From Fimenecus sp963590415 (GTDB lineage Bacteria > Bacillota > Clostridia > Oscillospirales > Acutalibacteraceae), in the NCBI GenBank assembly GCA_963590415.1, contig CAVAPB010000019.1:1-43759 (forward strand): a stretch of 43,759 bases of DNA, in the 5' to 3' direction. Shown here in pieces: positions 8,335 through 15,815 of this stretch. The first letter of the stretch is position 1, and every line of letters starts with the position of its first letter. A model generated the notes under the pieces. It did not search any database. It was not told where the DNA came from and saw only the letters and a list, made by a program, of their open reading frames with translations. The translations under genes were made by a program, and so were the position numbers.

Positions 8335-8787
8335 TTATTTTCTTCTTGAATATGAGCTGCGTTTACCGTCGCCGGCTCTTTTGAGGTCTGTCATTTTCTC
8401 GTCGCTGACCTGCTTGAATTTAGCCATCATATCCTCAAAAGACATAGGACCGTCGTTCTTCGGCTCGGGAGTTCCTTTCCATACATTCGATGAATTTCCT
8501 CTCGGCTTGCCGTTTCGCTTCGGTCTGTCGTGCCGCTCTGCGCTGTCGGACACAGCGTCAACCGCCTTTTTTATGGAAAGGCTGATTTTGCCCTCGGGCG
8601 TGATGTCGATTACCTTAACCTTGACAAGCTGCCCCTCTTTAAGGTGCTCATGAATATCGTTTACATAGGATGATGACACCTCGGAAATATGTACCATACC
8701 GGTTTTGTTGTCAGGCAAGCTGACAAAGGCTCCGAAATTAGTGAGCCCTGTAACTTTTCCTTCAAGTATTGCGCCGATTTCGACCAT
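8335..8787 (-). CDS. yabR: S1-domain RNA-binding protein (YabR/general stress protein 13 type)
   Basis: From ATG 8787 (GGGGAGG about 12 nt upstream) the product is 150 residues. An S1 OB-fold fills residues 1-75: VEIGAILEGKVTGLTNFGAFV, a VHISEVSSSYV turn and a GKISLSIK end. The rest is a basic, low-complexity tail ending in Arg/Lys. It sits just after divIC, as in the Bacillus and Clostridia order yabP-yabQ-divIC-yabR. The family binds RNA or the ribosome; its precise job is unknown. It is the last gene of the operon and is followed by a terminator. Confidence 0.88.
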   Translation of the reverse strand: MVEIGAILEGKVTGLTNFGAFVSLPDNKTGMVHISEVSSSYVNDIHEHLKEGQLVKVKVIDITPEGKISLSIKKAVDAVSDSAERHDRPKRNGKPRGNSSNVWKGTPEPKNDGPMSFEDMMAKFKQVSDEKMTDLKRAGDGKRSSYSRRK

Positions 8788-8816
8788 AAAAAAGATTGTT
8801 CCTCCCCAAAACAAAT

Positions 8817-9128
8817 TCAGTTGTTAGGCGTTATATTATAATATACCTTTTCGCCCGGCTTGACATAGCCCAGCTTTTCACGGGCAACGCGCTCAATATA
8901 GCTGTCCTTGTCGCTGTTGTCGATAATGTCCTGCAGATTCTCGTTCTCCGCAACCTGCTGCTCGTACTGAGCGTTGAGTTCGTCAACCTTGTCTTTGCGT
9001 TCCTTTATCTCCATACGGGTGTTGATAAGGCTTATGACAAAATAGCCTGCTACGAGAAGTAAACATACGGCAAGAATAAAACTGAATTTTTGCTTTTTAG
9101 GAGCTTTTTTCGTTTTTTTTGCTTTCAT
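8817..9128 (-). CDS. divIC: septum formation initiator DivIC/FtsB family
   Basis: A 103-residue bitopic protein: a very basic N-terminus (MKAKKTKKAPKK), one membrane helix at about 17-37, a coiled coil at about 40-75 and a C-terminal region ending in REKLGYVKPGEKVYY, which is typical of DivIC. DivIC works with FtsL and DivIB in the divisome that activates septal wall synthesis. Its start overlaps the 3' end of yabQ by 32 nt, which indicates translational coupling. Size, topology and neighbours all agree. Confidence 0.92.
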   Translation of the reverse strand: MKAKKTKKAPKKQKFSFILAVCLLLVAGYFVISLINTRMEIKERKDKVDELNAQYEQQVAENENLQDIIDNSDKDSYIERVAREKLGYVKPGEKVYYNITPNN

Positions 9129-9678
9129 AGTTTTTCTTCACTTCCGTCCGCTGCGATTTTCGGCATAAATTATGCATATTATCATTTAGATTATATAACA
9201 AAGGCTTGCCGTTTTGCAAGAGGGTTTTTGCTTCTTTTGCCGCTTTTTTCAGTGATTTTCGGCTTTTCGAAGTCGATTTTTTAACAAATTTTGAGAAGAT
9301 GACGAAAATTTTACGAAACGGAGCCGAAATGAAGCGAAAAATTTTTTTGAAAAACGACTTGATTTTTTCGACTGTTTTTGCCGAAAACTTAACCGCGATT
9401 ACTCCGAATGAAAAATAGTATATCAGAAATCCGAGCGCCTCGCCGAAGAGCACATAAAACCGCAGCTGCCCATCCGTTACGGTAAGACAAAAAAGGAAGG
9501 TCGCCACCGAGGATACGAACACGAAAATAAAATCCGTTATATAAAGCGCACTTTTTGAAGAGGAAACGCTCATCCGGATAACACGCAGAATGTCATAGAG
9601 CACTCCTGTCAGGGCTCCGAAGCCGAGCGAAAAAAGAAAATTTTTTGTCTGCGAGGACAGACTGACTATGTACTCCAT
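9097..9678 (-). CDS. yabQ: spore cortex biosynthesis protein YabQ
   Basis: A 193-residue membrane protein with four or more hydrophobic segments in residues 10-110 and a long basic, Lys/Phe-rich tail (SAPFRKIFVIF region). The N-terminal FLFSLGFGALTGVLYDILR block is characteristic of YabQ, which in Bacillus subtilis sits in the outer forespore membrane and is needed for cortex formation. Its ATG overlaps the yabP stop codon by one base (TAATG). Expression in the mother cell would follow the sigma-E-like promoter upstream of yabP. Confidence 0.9.
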   Translation of the reverse strand: MEYIVSLSSQTKNFLFSLGFGALTGVLYDILRVIRMSVSSSKSALYITDFIFVFVSSVATFLFCLTVTDGQLRFYVLFGEALGFLIYYFSFGVIAVKFSAKTVEKIKSFFKKIFRFISAPFRKIFVIFSKFVKKSTSKSRKSLKKAAKEAKTLLQNGKPLLYNLNDNMHNLCRKSQRTEVKKNYESKKNEKSS

Positions 9679-9971
9679 TATCTGAATACCTTTGAGAAAA
9701 ATCCGCCGCCTGACGGCTTTTCCTCTTTATCTGCGTAAATGAGCGCGTAAATTTCGCCCTCTACAAGCAGCTCGCCCATTTCAAGGCTCAGTCTGTTTAT
9801 ATGTAAATCCGAGCCCTTGACCGTAAGCTCGCCCATTTCGGTATATACCACGACCGACTGTTCATCGAAGCTGTCTATATCCGAAACTCCCGACACTGTA
9901 AGATGACGCCTGTCCTCCATAATGATATTGTGGGGAACTCTCTGATTTGTAATTCCGCTGTTTTCTGCCAT
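9678..9971 (-). CDS. yabP: sporulation protein YabP
   Basis: From ATG 9971 (a near-perfect AAGGAGG 7 nt upstream; the ORF extension to 10013 lacks one) the product is 97 residues. It has the YabP fold signature: HNIIMEDRRHLTVSGVSDIDSFDE, TEMGELTVKGSDLHI and a second EMGELLVEGEI strand pair. YabP is a mother-cell protein of the spore outer layers related to YqfC. It leads yabP-yabQ-divIC-yabR. The hslR-like yabO often found upstream in related genomes is absent; a metallophosphoesterase is there instead. Confidence 0.92.
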   Translation of the reverse strand: MAENSGITNQRVPHNIIMEDRRHLTVSGVSDIDSFDEQSVVVYTEMGELTVKGSDLHINRLSLEMGELLVEGEIYALIYADKEEKPSGGGFFSKVFR

Positions 9972-9991
9972 AGAAAAACCTCCTTTGTCCA

Positions 9992-10020
9992 TATATATGC
10001 CCGTATAGGACATAATATGA
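9992..10020 (-). promoter_or_regulatory. sigma-E-like promoter of the yabP operon
   Basis: On the minus strand TCATATT (plus 10014-10020) fully matches the B. subtilis sigma-E -35 consensus KMATATT. After a 14-nt spacer comes CATATATA (plus 9992-9999), matching 6 of 8 positions of CATACAHT. The predicted start would be near 9985, at the edge of the ribosome binding site. Confidence 0.65.
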
Positions 10021-10044
10021 AAGCAAAGAAGGTTTAGTTACGGT

Positions 10045-11433
10045 TTAATGTTTTCGTTCTATTGTCAGCTCGTAGTCGTCGGGTTCTTGATTGTAAAGAG
10101 CCTGCTTTATCAAATCGGTGCTCTCGTGAAGATTTTTGAACTTTTTGAAATGAGAAAGCTTACCGACTACGCTGTCGATTATTGCGGAAAACGCCTGATA
10201 TTCCGGTGTGTCGGGGGAATACGGCTCGTTTCCTCGGTAAATATTTTGTAAAACCTCAAGCAGAAAATCACGGATTTTCACATTTTTGACGCTTGCGGGT
10301 ATCTTTTTGTATACGCAGAAGAATTTGCCGAGACTGCCGAAGGTCCATTTTTTAAGACCTTTTCCGATTATGCGAAGCGGAACCTTTAATTTATATACCT
10401 GCTCCTTTGTCATACTGAAGCCCGAACCGAGCTCGGCAAGGTGGTCTATGTCGTCCGCCGCGGAATCGAGTATGTCGTTTAAGAAAAACAGAAAATGGTG
10501 CTGAAGATATTCGTCAACCGACATTCCGTTCCTGTCCCAGTCGAAGTCGTCTATCGTCTGCGTTTTTATATCGATTGTTTTGTCGTCGATATGTACCTTT
10601 CTTATGCACGACGGATAGCCTACCATCGACGAGGTGTTTACATCATAATACACATTGCCTTTTTGCGTAACCTTTTTGGCAATGTTTTGCATGTGCGTAT
10701 GACCCGTAAACATAATTTCAATACCCTCGTCGGCAAGGAAGGTTGTTATTCTGTCCCAATCGCCGAGCATATCGCGGGAGGAAATCATCGGGTACACCGC
10801 AGACGGGGGCAGGGTGGGGTGATGCGTCATTGCGAAAATATAGTCTCCTGCCGTCCTTGCCTCGTCAATCTGTTGTTTTATCCATTTTAATTGGTTCTCG
10901 CTGTATCCGCAGAAAACACGGTCGCCGTCGTCGTTTAAGCAAAGCAGCCTGTATCCGTCCTGCAATTTTACGCAGTAGGAGTGGCTTTCCCTATCAATGC
11001 TCAAAGCCTTGTCGGGACCGTACTCGAAGTACATATCAAAAAGTTCTTCACGGGAGGTGTATGTAGCGGGCACGACCGTGTCGCCGACGCATTTTTTCGC
11101 CATACCCGTGTTGTTGCCCTCAACATAGTAATCGTGCGTTGCGGTTATAAGGTAAACATCCTTGCCGGCGTCTTTAAGGCGTTTGAGCCTCGGAAGTAAG
11201 TCGAGATGGCTTTCCATCGCGCCGTCGTTTGTGAGGTCGCCGTCAATCAGAATTATTTTTGTGCCCGCGTCCGCAATCAGCTTGTCAAAGTATGCGTCGA
11301 TTATAGCGCCCGTTTCCGCAAGACACTTCTGCTCGCGGGCATTGATTTTTTCATATGCTTTTCCGCTTACGCCGAGCGCCTCGCCGTAGTGGTGCAAATC
11401 CGTTATCAAATAGAAATCCAAAGGGGAAGCCAT
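10045..11433 (-). CDS. calcineurin-like metallophosphoesterase
   Basis: A 462-residue cytosolic protein; no signal peptide is seen. The metal-binding motifs of the superfamily appear in order: D12-L-H14-H, GDLTNDG at about 64, THDYY where the family has GNHD, MTHHP at about 203 and GHTHMQN at about 245. The C-terminal 170 residues are helical and not recognised. Such enzymes cleave phosphomono- or diesters with two metal ions; the substrate cannot be told. AGGAGGT lies 6 nt before the ATG. It stands between the HATPase gene and yabP on the same strand, and its stop is only about 25 nt from the yabP promoter. Confidence 0.88.
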   Translation of the reverse strand: MASPLDFYLITDLHHYGEALGVSGKAYEKINAREQKCLAETGAIIDAYFDKLIADAGTKIILIDGDLTNDGAMESHLDLLPRLKRLKDAGKDVYLITATHDYYVEGNNTGMAKKCVGDTVVPATYTSREELFDMYFEYGPDKALSIDRESHSYCVKLQDGYRLLCLNDDGDRVFCGYSENQLKWIKQQIDEARTAGDYIFAMTHHPTLPPSAVYPMISSRDMLGDWDRITTFLADEGIEIMFTGHTHMQNIAKKVTQKGNVYYDVNTSSMVGYPSCIRKVHIDDKTIDIKTQTIDDFDWDRNGMSVDEYLQHHFLFFLNDILDSAADDIDHLAELGSGFSMTKEQVYKLKVPLRIIGKGLKKWTFGSLGKFFCVYKKIPASVKNVKIRDFLLEVLQNIYRGNEPYSPDTPEYQAFSAIIDSVVGKLSHFKKFKNLHESTDLIKQALYNQEPDDYELTIERKH

Positions 11434-11470
11434 AGTTTTACCTCCTGAAAACCTTTTTATTCATTATGAA

Positions 11471-12193
11471 TTAAATATCGGGAATTGTCAACCTGTACAG
11501 CGCCTCATAAACAGCGCCGAGTCTGTCAAAAAGCAGCTCGTCTGTTTCGGGCGTTCTGTATTCCGGCGTGTTCGGAGCGTCGCTTACGGGAAATGAAAAA
11601 AGTAAAGATGTTTTGCCGTTGTCCGAGCACATGAGCATACAGCCGTTATAAAGCCTTGCGGTCTTTGAAATAAAGCTCAGTCCGCCCATGCCGTCAAGAG
11701 AGCGTAAATATTCGGAAATGTTAAAGTCTCCCGAATTTTCAAAGGACAGCGCCGCATTTCCCCCGACGCTGTAAAGACTTACGGAGATAAAGCCGCCGTG
11801 CGAATACCCGACGGCATTGGAAATTGCGTTGAGTATCGCACGGGTAACAATCTTTGGGTCGGCGCTTATATATATTTCGTTTTCGTCCGACAAAAAGATA
11901 AGTCTTTTTTTGCTTTCGCACAGTACAATATCGCAGCAGAAAACAAGATTTGCCGTGAGAGTCGATAAGTTTATTCTGTATTTGCAGGGCGCTTTAGGGA
12001 AGTCGAGATTGTCCGTTTTGCGAAGCAGGGTAAAGGCCGCCGACAGCTTTTCCTCTCTGTTTTCACATTCGGAAAGCAAAATTTCGTCAAACAGCCTTTG
12101 CAGCTTCTCACGGATAAGCGGAAAGTCGGCGCCGGGGGAAATGAGACTATTTATTTGTTCGATTTCAAGGGGAAAATCCACTTTAAGCAACAA
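11471..12193 (-). CDS. HATPase-domain protein, histidine-kinase-like but lacking a phospho-acceptor domain
   Basis: About 240 residues, no membrane segment. The C-terminal half has a GHKL/HATPase pattern: an N box (NAISNAVGYSHGG) and a late GGLSFISKTARLYNG segment like the G2 box of sensor kinases. The G1 box is weak (FENSGDF) and no HisKA H-box is seen. It may be an ATP-binding partner, an anti-sigma-like switch or a degenerate kinase. The start is uncertain: TTG 12193 lies directly against AAAGGAG, so GTG 12181 (12 nt away) is at least as likely. It is divergent from gap. Confidence 0.65.
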   Translation of the reverse strand: MLLKVDFPLEIEQINSLISPGADFPLIREKLQRLFDEILLSECENREEKLSAAFTLLRKTDNLDFPKAPCKYRINLSTLTANLVFCCDIVLCESKKRLIFLSDENEIYISADPKIVTRAILNAISNAVGYSHGGFISVSLYSVGGNAALSFENSGDFNISEYLRSLDGMGGLSFISKTARLYNGCMLMCSDNGKTSLLFSFPVSDAPNTPEYRTPETDELLFDRLGAVYEALYRLTIPDI

Positions 12194-12282
12194 CTCCTTT
12201 GTGAATAGTATATCCTTTTCGCCTCTGCGAACGCATATTTTGGTCAGTTTGACAAAAATATATCAGCTCATAATAAAATATC

Positions 12283-12311
12283 TTGCATATTTGCACTTTT
12301 CGGTATAAAAT
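12283..12311 (+). promoter_or_regulatory. sigma-A-type promoter of gap
   Basis: TTGCAT (12283-12288), 17-nt spacer, TAAAAT (12306-12311) within TATAAAAT. The gene's start codon is 44 nt downstream. Confidence 0.6.
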
Positions 12312-12354
12312 AATATCGCAATAAAATTTATATTCTATTTTGGAGGTAATATCC

Positions 12355-13389
12355 ATGTCAGTTAAAGTTGCAATCAACGGCTTTGGCCGTATCGGACGTC
12401 TTGCTTTCAGACAGATGTTCGGCGCAGAGGGATACGAAGTAGTTGCTATCAACGATCTTACAAAGCCCTCAATGCTCGCAAACCTTCTCAAGTATGATAC
12501 CGCTCAGGGCGGCTACTGCGGAAAGATCGGCGAAAACCTTCACACTGTTTCCGCTGACGACGAAGCAGGCACAATCACAGTTGACGGAAAGACCCTTAAA
12601 ATTTATGCGGTTGCTAACGCTGCAGAACTCCCCTGGGGCGAAATCGGCGTTGATGTTGTTCTTGAGTGCACAGGCTTCTACTGCTCAAAGGACAAGGCTA
12701 TGGCTCATGTTACCGCAGGCGCAAAGAAGGTTGTTATTTCGGCTCCCGCAGGCAATGACCTTAAAACAATCGTTTACTCGGTAAACGAAAAGACTCTTAC
12801 TGCAGACGATCAGATTATTTCTGCTGCATCCTGCACAACAAACTGCCTTGCTCCCATGGCTAAGGCTCTTAACGACTATGCTCCCATTCAGTCGGGCATT
12901 ATGTCAACAATCCACGCTTACACAGGCGATCAGATGATCCTTGACGGTCCTCACAGAAAGGGCGATATGAGAAGAGCTCGCGCAGGCGCAGCTAACATCG
13001 TTCCCAACTCAACAGGCGCTGCTAAGGCAATCGGTCTTGTTATCCCCGAGCTTAACGGCAAGCTTATCGGCTCTGCTCAGAGAGTTCCGGTTCCGACAGG
13101 CTCAACAACAATCCTTACAGCTGTTGTTAAGGGCGCAGATGTTACCAAAGAGGGCATCAACGCAGCAATGAAGGCAGCTGCTTCTCAGTCCTTCGGTTAC
13201 AACGAAGAGCCCATCGTTTCTTCGGATGTTATCGGTATGAGATACGGCTCACTCTTCGATGCTACTCAGACAATGGTTTCTCACATTGCAGACGACCTCT
13301 ATGAGGTACAGGTTGTTTCTTGGTATGACAACGAAAACTCATACACATCTCAGATGGTAAGAACAATCAAGTACTTCGCTGAACTTTAA
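12355..13389 (+). CDS. gap: glyceraldehyde-3-phosphate dehydrogenase, type I
   Basis: From ATG 12355 (GGAGG 8 nt upstream) the product is 344 residues. It has the NAD-binding start VAINGFGRIGRLAFR, the catalytic block SAASCTTNCLAP with C160, and HAYTGDQ and NENSYTSQM. It converts glyceraldehyde 3-phosphate to 1,3-bisphosphoglycerate in glycolysis. Codon use is noticeably more biased (CTT, AAG, GTT, GGC) than in its neighbours, as expected for high expression. It stands alone with its own promoter and terminator. Confidence 0.97.
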   Translation: MSVKVAINGFGRIGRLAFRQMFGAEGYEVVAINDLTKPSMLANLLKYDTAQGGYCGKIGENLHTVSADDEAGTITVDGKTLKIYAVANAAELPWGEIGVDVVLECTGFYCSKDKAMAHVTAGAKKVVISAPAGNDLKTIVYSVNEKTLTADDQIISAASCTTNCLAPMAKALNDYAPIQSGIMSTIHAYTGDQMILDGPHRKGDMRRARAGAANIVPNSTGAAKAIGLVIPELNGKLIGSAQRVPVPTGSTTILTAVVKGADVTKEGINAAMKAAASQSFGYNEEPIVSSDVIGMRYGSLFDATQTMVSHIADDLYEVQVVSWYDNENSYTSQMVRTIKYFAEL

Positions 13390-13409
13390 TATTTAATTTT
13401 CAGTAAATA

Positions 13410-13445
13410 TGCCGCCTGTTTTACGACGGGCGGCAATTGTTTTTA
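13410..13445 (+). terminator. intrinsic terminator of gap
   Basis: TGCCGCC (13410-13416) pairs with GGCGGCA (13429-13435), followed by ATTGTTTTTAATTT. Confidence 0.85.
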
Positions 13446-13469
13446 ATTTGTAAATTTTATTATTATGGG

Positions 13470-13498
13470 TTTACAAATAAAAAACTGTGTGCTACAAT
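13470..13498 (+). promoter_or_regulatory. sigma-A-type promoter of the sortase unit
   Basis: TTTACA (13470-13475), exact 17-nt spacer, TACAAT (13493-13498). The leader to ATG 13576 is about 70 nt and contains two TAATGTTGA/CAATGTTGA near-repeats. Confidence 0.6.
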
Positions 13499-13575
13499 AT
13501 ATGCAATTTAATGTTGAGTATCATAGCTATCACTGCTCAATGTTGAATAATATTTTTCTAAGGAGAGTTCCTAAC

Positions 13576-14148
13576 ATGAAAAAATTGGCATGCCTCATGG
13601 TTGTAGCTGTCCTTCTCGCTGTTAGCATGGTTCCTTGCTTCGCGGCTTCCGGAATCAATGACTACGAGCAGAAGATCATCACATATGTTAAAACAGCATA
13701 TGTAGTTGACGGCACTACAATTACGGTTCCCGCTGAATACATCACAGCACTTGAGAATGTATTCACAAAGGTTGACGTTACAGAGAGCCAGTACAACGAA
13801 ATCAAGGCTATCCTTGATGAAGCTCTTGCTTACTGTAAGGCAAACAACCTCACAAAACTTGAAGACATCACAGCTAAGGGTGCAGCAGCAACTCTTATCG
13901 GTTACGCTAACCGCGCTTTGGGCGTAGTTGGTTACAGTGTTTCGACACAGGGTAGCCTTACAGATGCTGACCACGGTCTTCTTATCATTGCTGACGCTCA
14001 GGGCAACGTTGTTGCTAAGCTTCATCCGGCAATCGTTAAGACCGGCGCTGATTATTCTTCAGCAGCAGTTTGCGGCGCAGCAGCTCTTGCAGTTCTTGCA
14101 GCAGCAGGCGTAGCAGCTAAGAAATTCCGCAAGGAAAATGAAGACTAA
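13576..14148 (+). CDS. secreted sortase-substrate-like surface protein
   Basis: From ATG 13576 (AAGGAGAG 9 nt upstream) the product is 190 residues. A signal peptide spans about 1-24 (MKKLACLM...VPCFAAS). The middle is a small alpha/beta domain I do not recognise. The C-terminus has the layout of a sorting signal: IVKTG (I153-G157), a hydrophobic Ala/Val-rich helix and a basic tail (KKFRKEN). IVKTG departs from LPxTG and would be a variant motif. The sortase gene overlaps its 3' end by 11 nt, strong support that this is the sortase's own substrate. Whether it is linked to peptidoglycan, polymerised or placed on spores is not visible. Confidence 0.75.
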   Translation: MKKLACLMVVAVLLAVSMVPCFAASGINDYEQKIITYVKTAYVVDGTTITVPAEYITALENVFTKVDVTESQYNEIKAILDEALAYCKANNLTKLEDITAKGAAATLIGYANRALGVVGYSVSTQGSLTDADHGLLIIADAQGNVVAKLHPAIVKTGADYSSAAVCGAAALAVLAAAGVAAKKFRKENED

Positions 14149-14830
14149 TTCCGAGAAAAATCGGAGTAAGAAAGGCTATCGGAAGTGTTTTATAATTCTT
14201 CCGATAGTTTTTTTAATATGCGGATATATGCTGTTCTTCGTATGTCTTACCCCGGTTATCGACCCCCTGCTTTCGGCTTACGGCTTAGCGTTCTCGAACG
14301 CTAACGCCAAAACCATTGACGAAACAGGGACGAACAGCATTTTCAGTGGTTCGACCGGTGTTCACAGCGGTTTTTTGAATTATGATGATTTTGAATTTCC
14401 GGATTACGGAGATGTTTTCGGAAATATCTCCGTTGAGGGAACAGAAATAAATTGCGACCTGATTTACGGTGACGATACCGCTCTTTTGAAAAAAGGTGCG
14501 TGTATGTCTCTTTACAGTCACATCCCCGGATGCGGCAAAGGCGTTATGATAGCGGCGCACAACAACACATATTTCCACACCCTGCCCGAAGCCGAGGAGG
14601 GAAGCCTGGTACACATTGAGACCAACTACGGCTCATATGTATATAAGGTTTACCGCTCGGAGGTAATAAAGGAAAACGAACGCGCAAAGTATGCCGATGA
14701 GCTTAACGGCGACAAAGAGGTTCTTATCCTTTACACCTGTTATCCGATTGACACCCTTGCTTCGACCCCGTACAGATATTTCGTCTTTTGCGAATTTGTT
14801 TCGGGTCCGCAGGTTAATATGTATGAATAG
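14138..14830 (+). CDS. sortase transpeptidase (class D/E-like)
   Basis: A 230-residue protein with a basic N-terminus, one membrane anchor at about 19-38 and an extracellular sortase domain. All three catalytic residues are present: H141 (AAHNNTYF), C201 (LYTCYP) and R213 (TPYRYFVF). Sortases cut the sorting motif of a secreted protein and join it to an amino group on the cell wall or a pilin. The ATG lies inside the last codons of the substrate gene, so translation is coupled. Its own membrane-protein partner follows 11 nt downstream. The class assignment is tentative. Confidence 0.9.
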   Translation: MKTNSEKNRSKKGYRKCFIILPIVFLICGYMLFFVCLTPVIDPLLSAYGLAFSNANAKTIDETGTNSIFSGSTGVHSGFLNYDDFEFPDYGDVFGNISVEGTEINCDLIYGDDTALLKKGACMSLYSHIPGCGKGVMIAAHNNTYFHTLPEAEEGSLVHIETNYGSYVYKVYRSEVIKENERAKYADELNGDKEVLILYTCYPIDTLASTPYRYFVFCEFVSGPQVNMYE

Positions 14831-14841
14831 GAGGGCGGAAT

Positions 14842-15705
14842 ATGACAGTTAAGACTAAAAAAATCCGCTCTGTGCTTTGCGGACTTGTTTCATTCATTCT
14901 CTGCGTTTCGCTTACGCTCCTGCTCATGCTTTTAACGCTTCGTGCAACTGTTCTCAATGCAAGATATGCAAAAATGATAGTGCAGACTTCGGGCTATTCC
15001 TCCCTTATGCAAACGGAGCTTAAGGAGCAGTTTGTATCCTACGGAAGCGCCTGCAATGTTGACGAGAGCTTCTTTGACGGAGTGTTTGAGGATGTTATAA
15101 CCCCCGAGCTTATCGAAAAGGATACACAGACAAGTCTTGAATATTTCTATAAGCATAACACAGAGGGTACGATCGACACCTCCGAGCTTGAAAGTCAGAT
15201 ACTTACAAAGCTTACGGATTATGCCCGTGAAAAGGGATTTACGGTGGATGAGTCGCTTACCGAAAACCTCAAGGTTATGTGCAAGGAAATGGGTGAGCTG
15301 TATGTTACCTATGTCGGTATGTTCAATACATCATATTTCGCTTCGGCTTCAAATGTGCTTAAAAGATATATGCCCGTTTTTAACCGTGCGATAATCGGAC
15401 TTGCCGTGTTTGCAATTCTTGCGACGGTGGTTATCAGGCTTTCGTATGCAAAGACAAAGAATTTTACACGCTATTACATTTATGCCTGCACGGGCTCTGC
15501 GCTTATGCTTGCCGTTGCGCCCACGGTTGCGCTCATTATGCGTATAGGCAGTAAGATAAATGTGGCAAATGCTTCGCTTTTCAGCTTTGCGTCGGGATTT
15601 ATAAATTATACCTTTGCGGCTATGCTTGTGGCGGCTTTAATTATGGCTGCTCTCACAGGCTGTATCGTTTATGTCAGAAGCAAAGCGGTAAAACAGAATA
15701 AGTAA
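14842..15705 (+). CDS. membrane protein of the sortase unit, unknown function
   Basis: I do not recognise the family. The 287-residue product has one N-terminal membrane helix (about 10-33), an external-looking region of about 140 residues rich in Glu and Thr, and three more helices (about 183-202, 210-232, 250-278) before a basic tail. AGGAGGG lies 5 nt upstream of the ATG. Its position 11 nt after the sortase and before a terminator makes it the third gene of a substrate/sortase/membrane-protein operon. A role as sortase cofactor or chaperone is only a guess. Confidence 0.8.
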   Translation: MTVKTKKIRSVLCGLVSFILCVSLTLLLMLLTLRATVLNARYAKMIVQTSGYSSLMQTELKEQFVSYGSACNVDESFFDGVFEDVITPELIEKDTQTSLEYFYKHNTEGTIDTSELESQILTKLTDYAREKGFTVDESLTENLKVMCKEMGELYVTYVGMFNTSYFASASNVLKRYMPVFNRAIIGLAVFAILATVVIRLSYAKTKNFTRYYIYACTGSALMLAVAPTVALIMRIGSKINVANASLFSFASGFINYTFAAMLVAALIMAALTGCIVYVRSKAVKQNK

Positions 15706-15719
15706 GGTAATTTTATCTG

Positions 15720-15756
15720 CGGCTTCCGTTCGCTTGGATCGGGAGCCGTATTTTTT
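15720..15756 (+). terminator. intrinsic terminator of the sortase unit
   Basis: CGGCTTCCG (15720-15728) pairs with CGGGAGCCG (15740-15748) with one wobble, followed by TATTTTTTC. Confidence 0.8.
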
Positions 15757-15815
15757 CTTGCGCTTCGGCGTAATATAATGTATCATATTGAAGAGATTTG
15801 TTTTGAGGTGAATGT

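Noticed and set aside
13558..14025. 155-residue Cys-rich minus-strand ORF opposite the sortase substrate
   Set aside because: It is a mirror of GCA/ACA-rich codons on the coding strand; the Cys content comes from that, not from a real protein.
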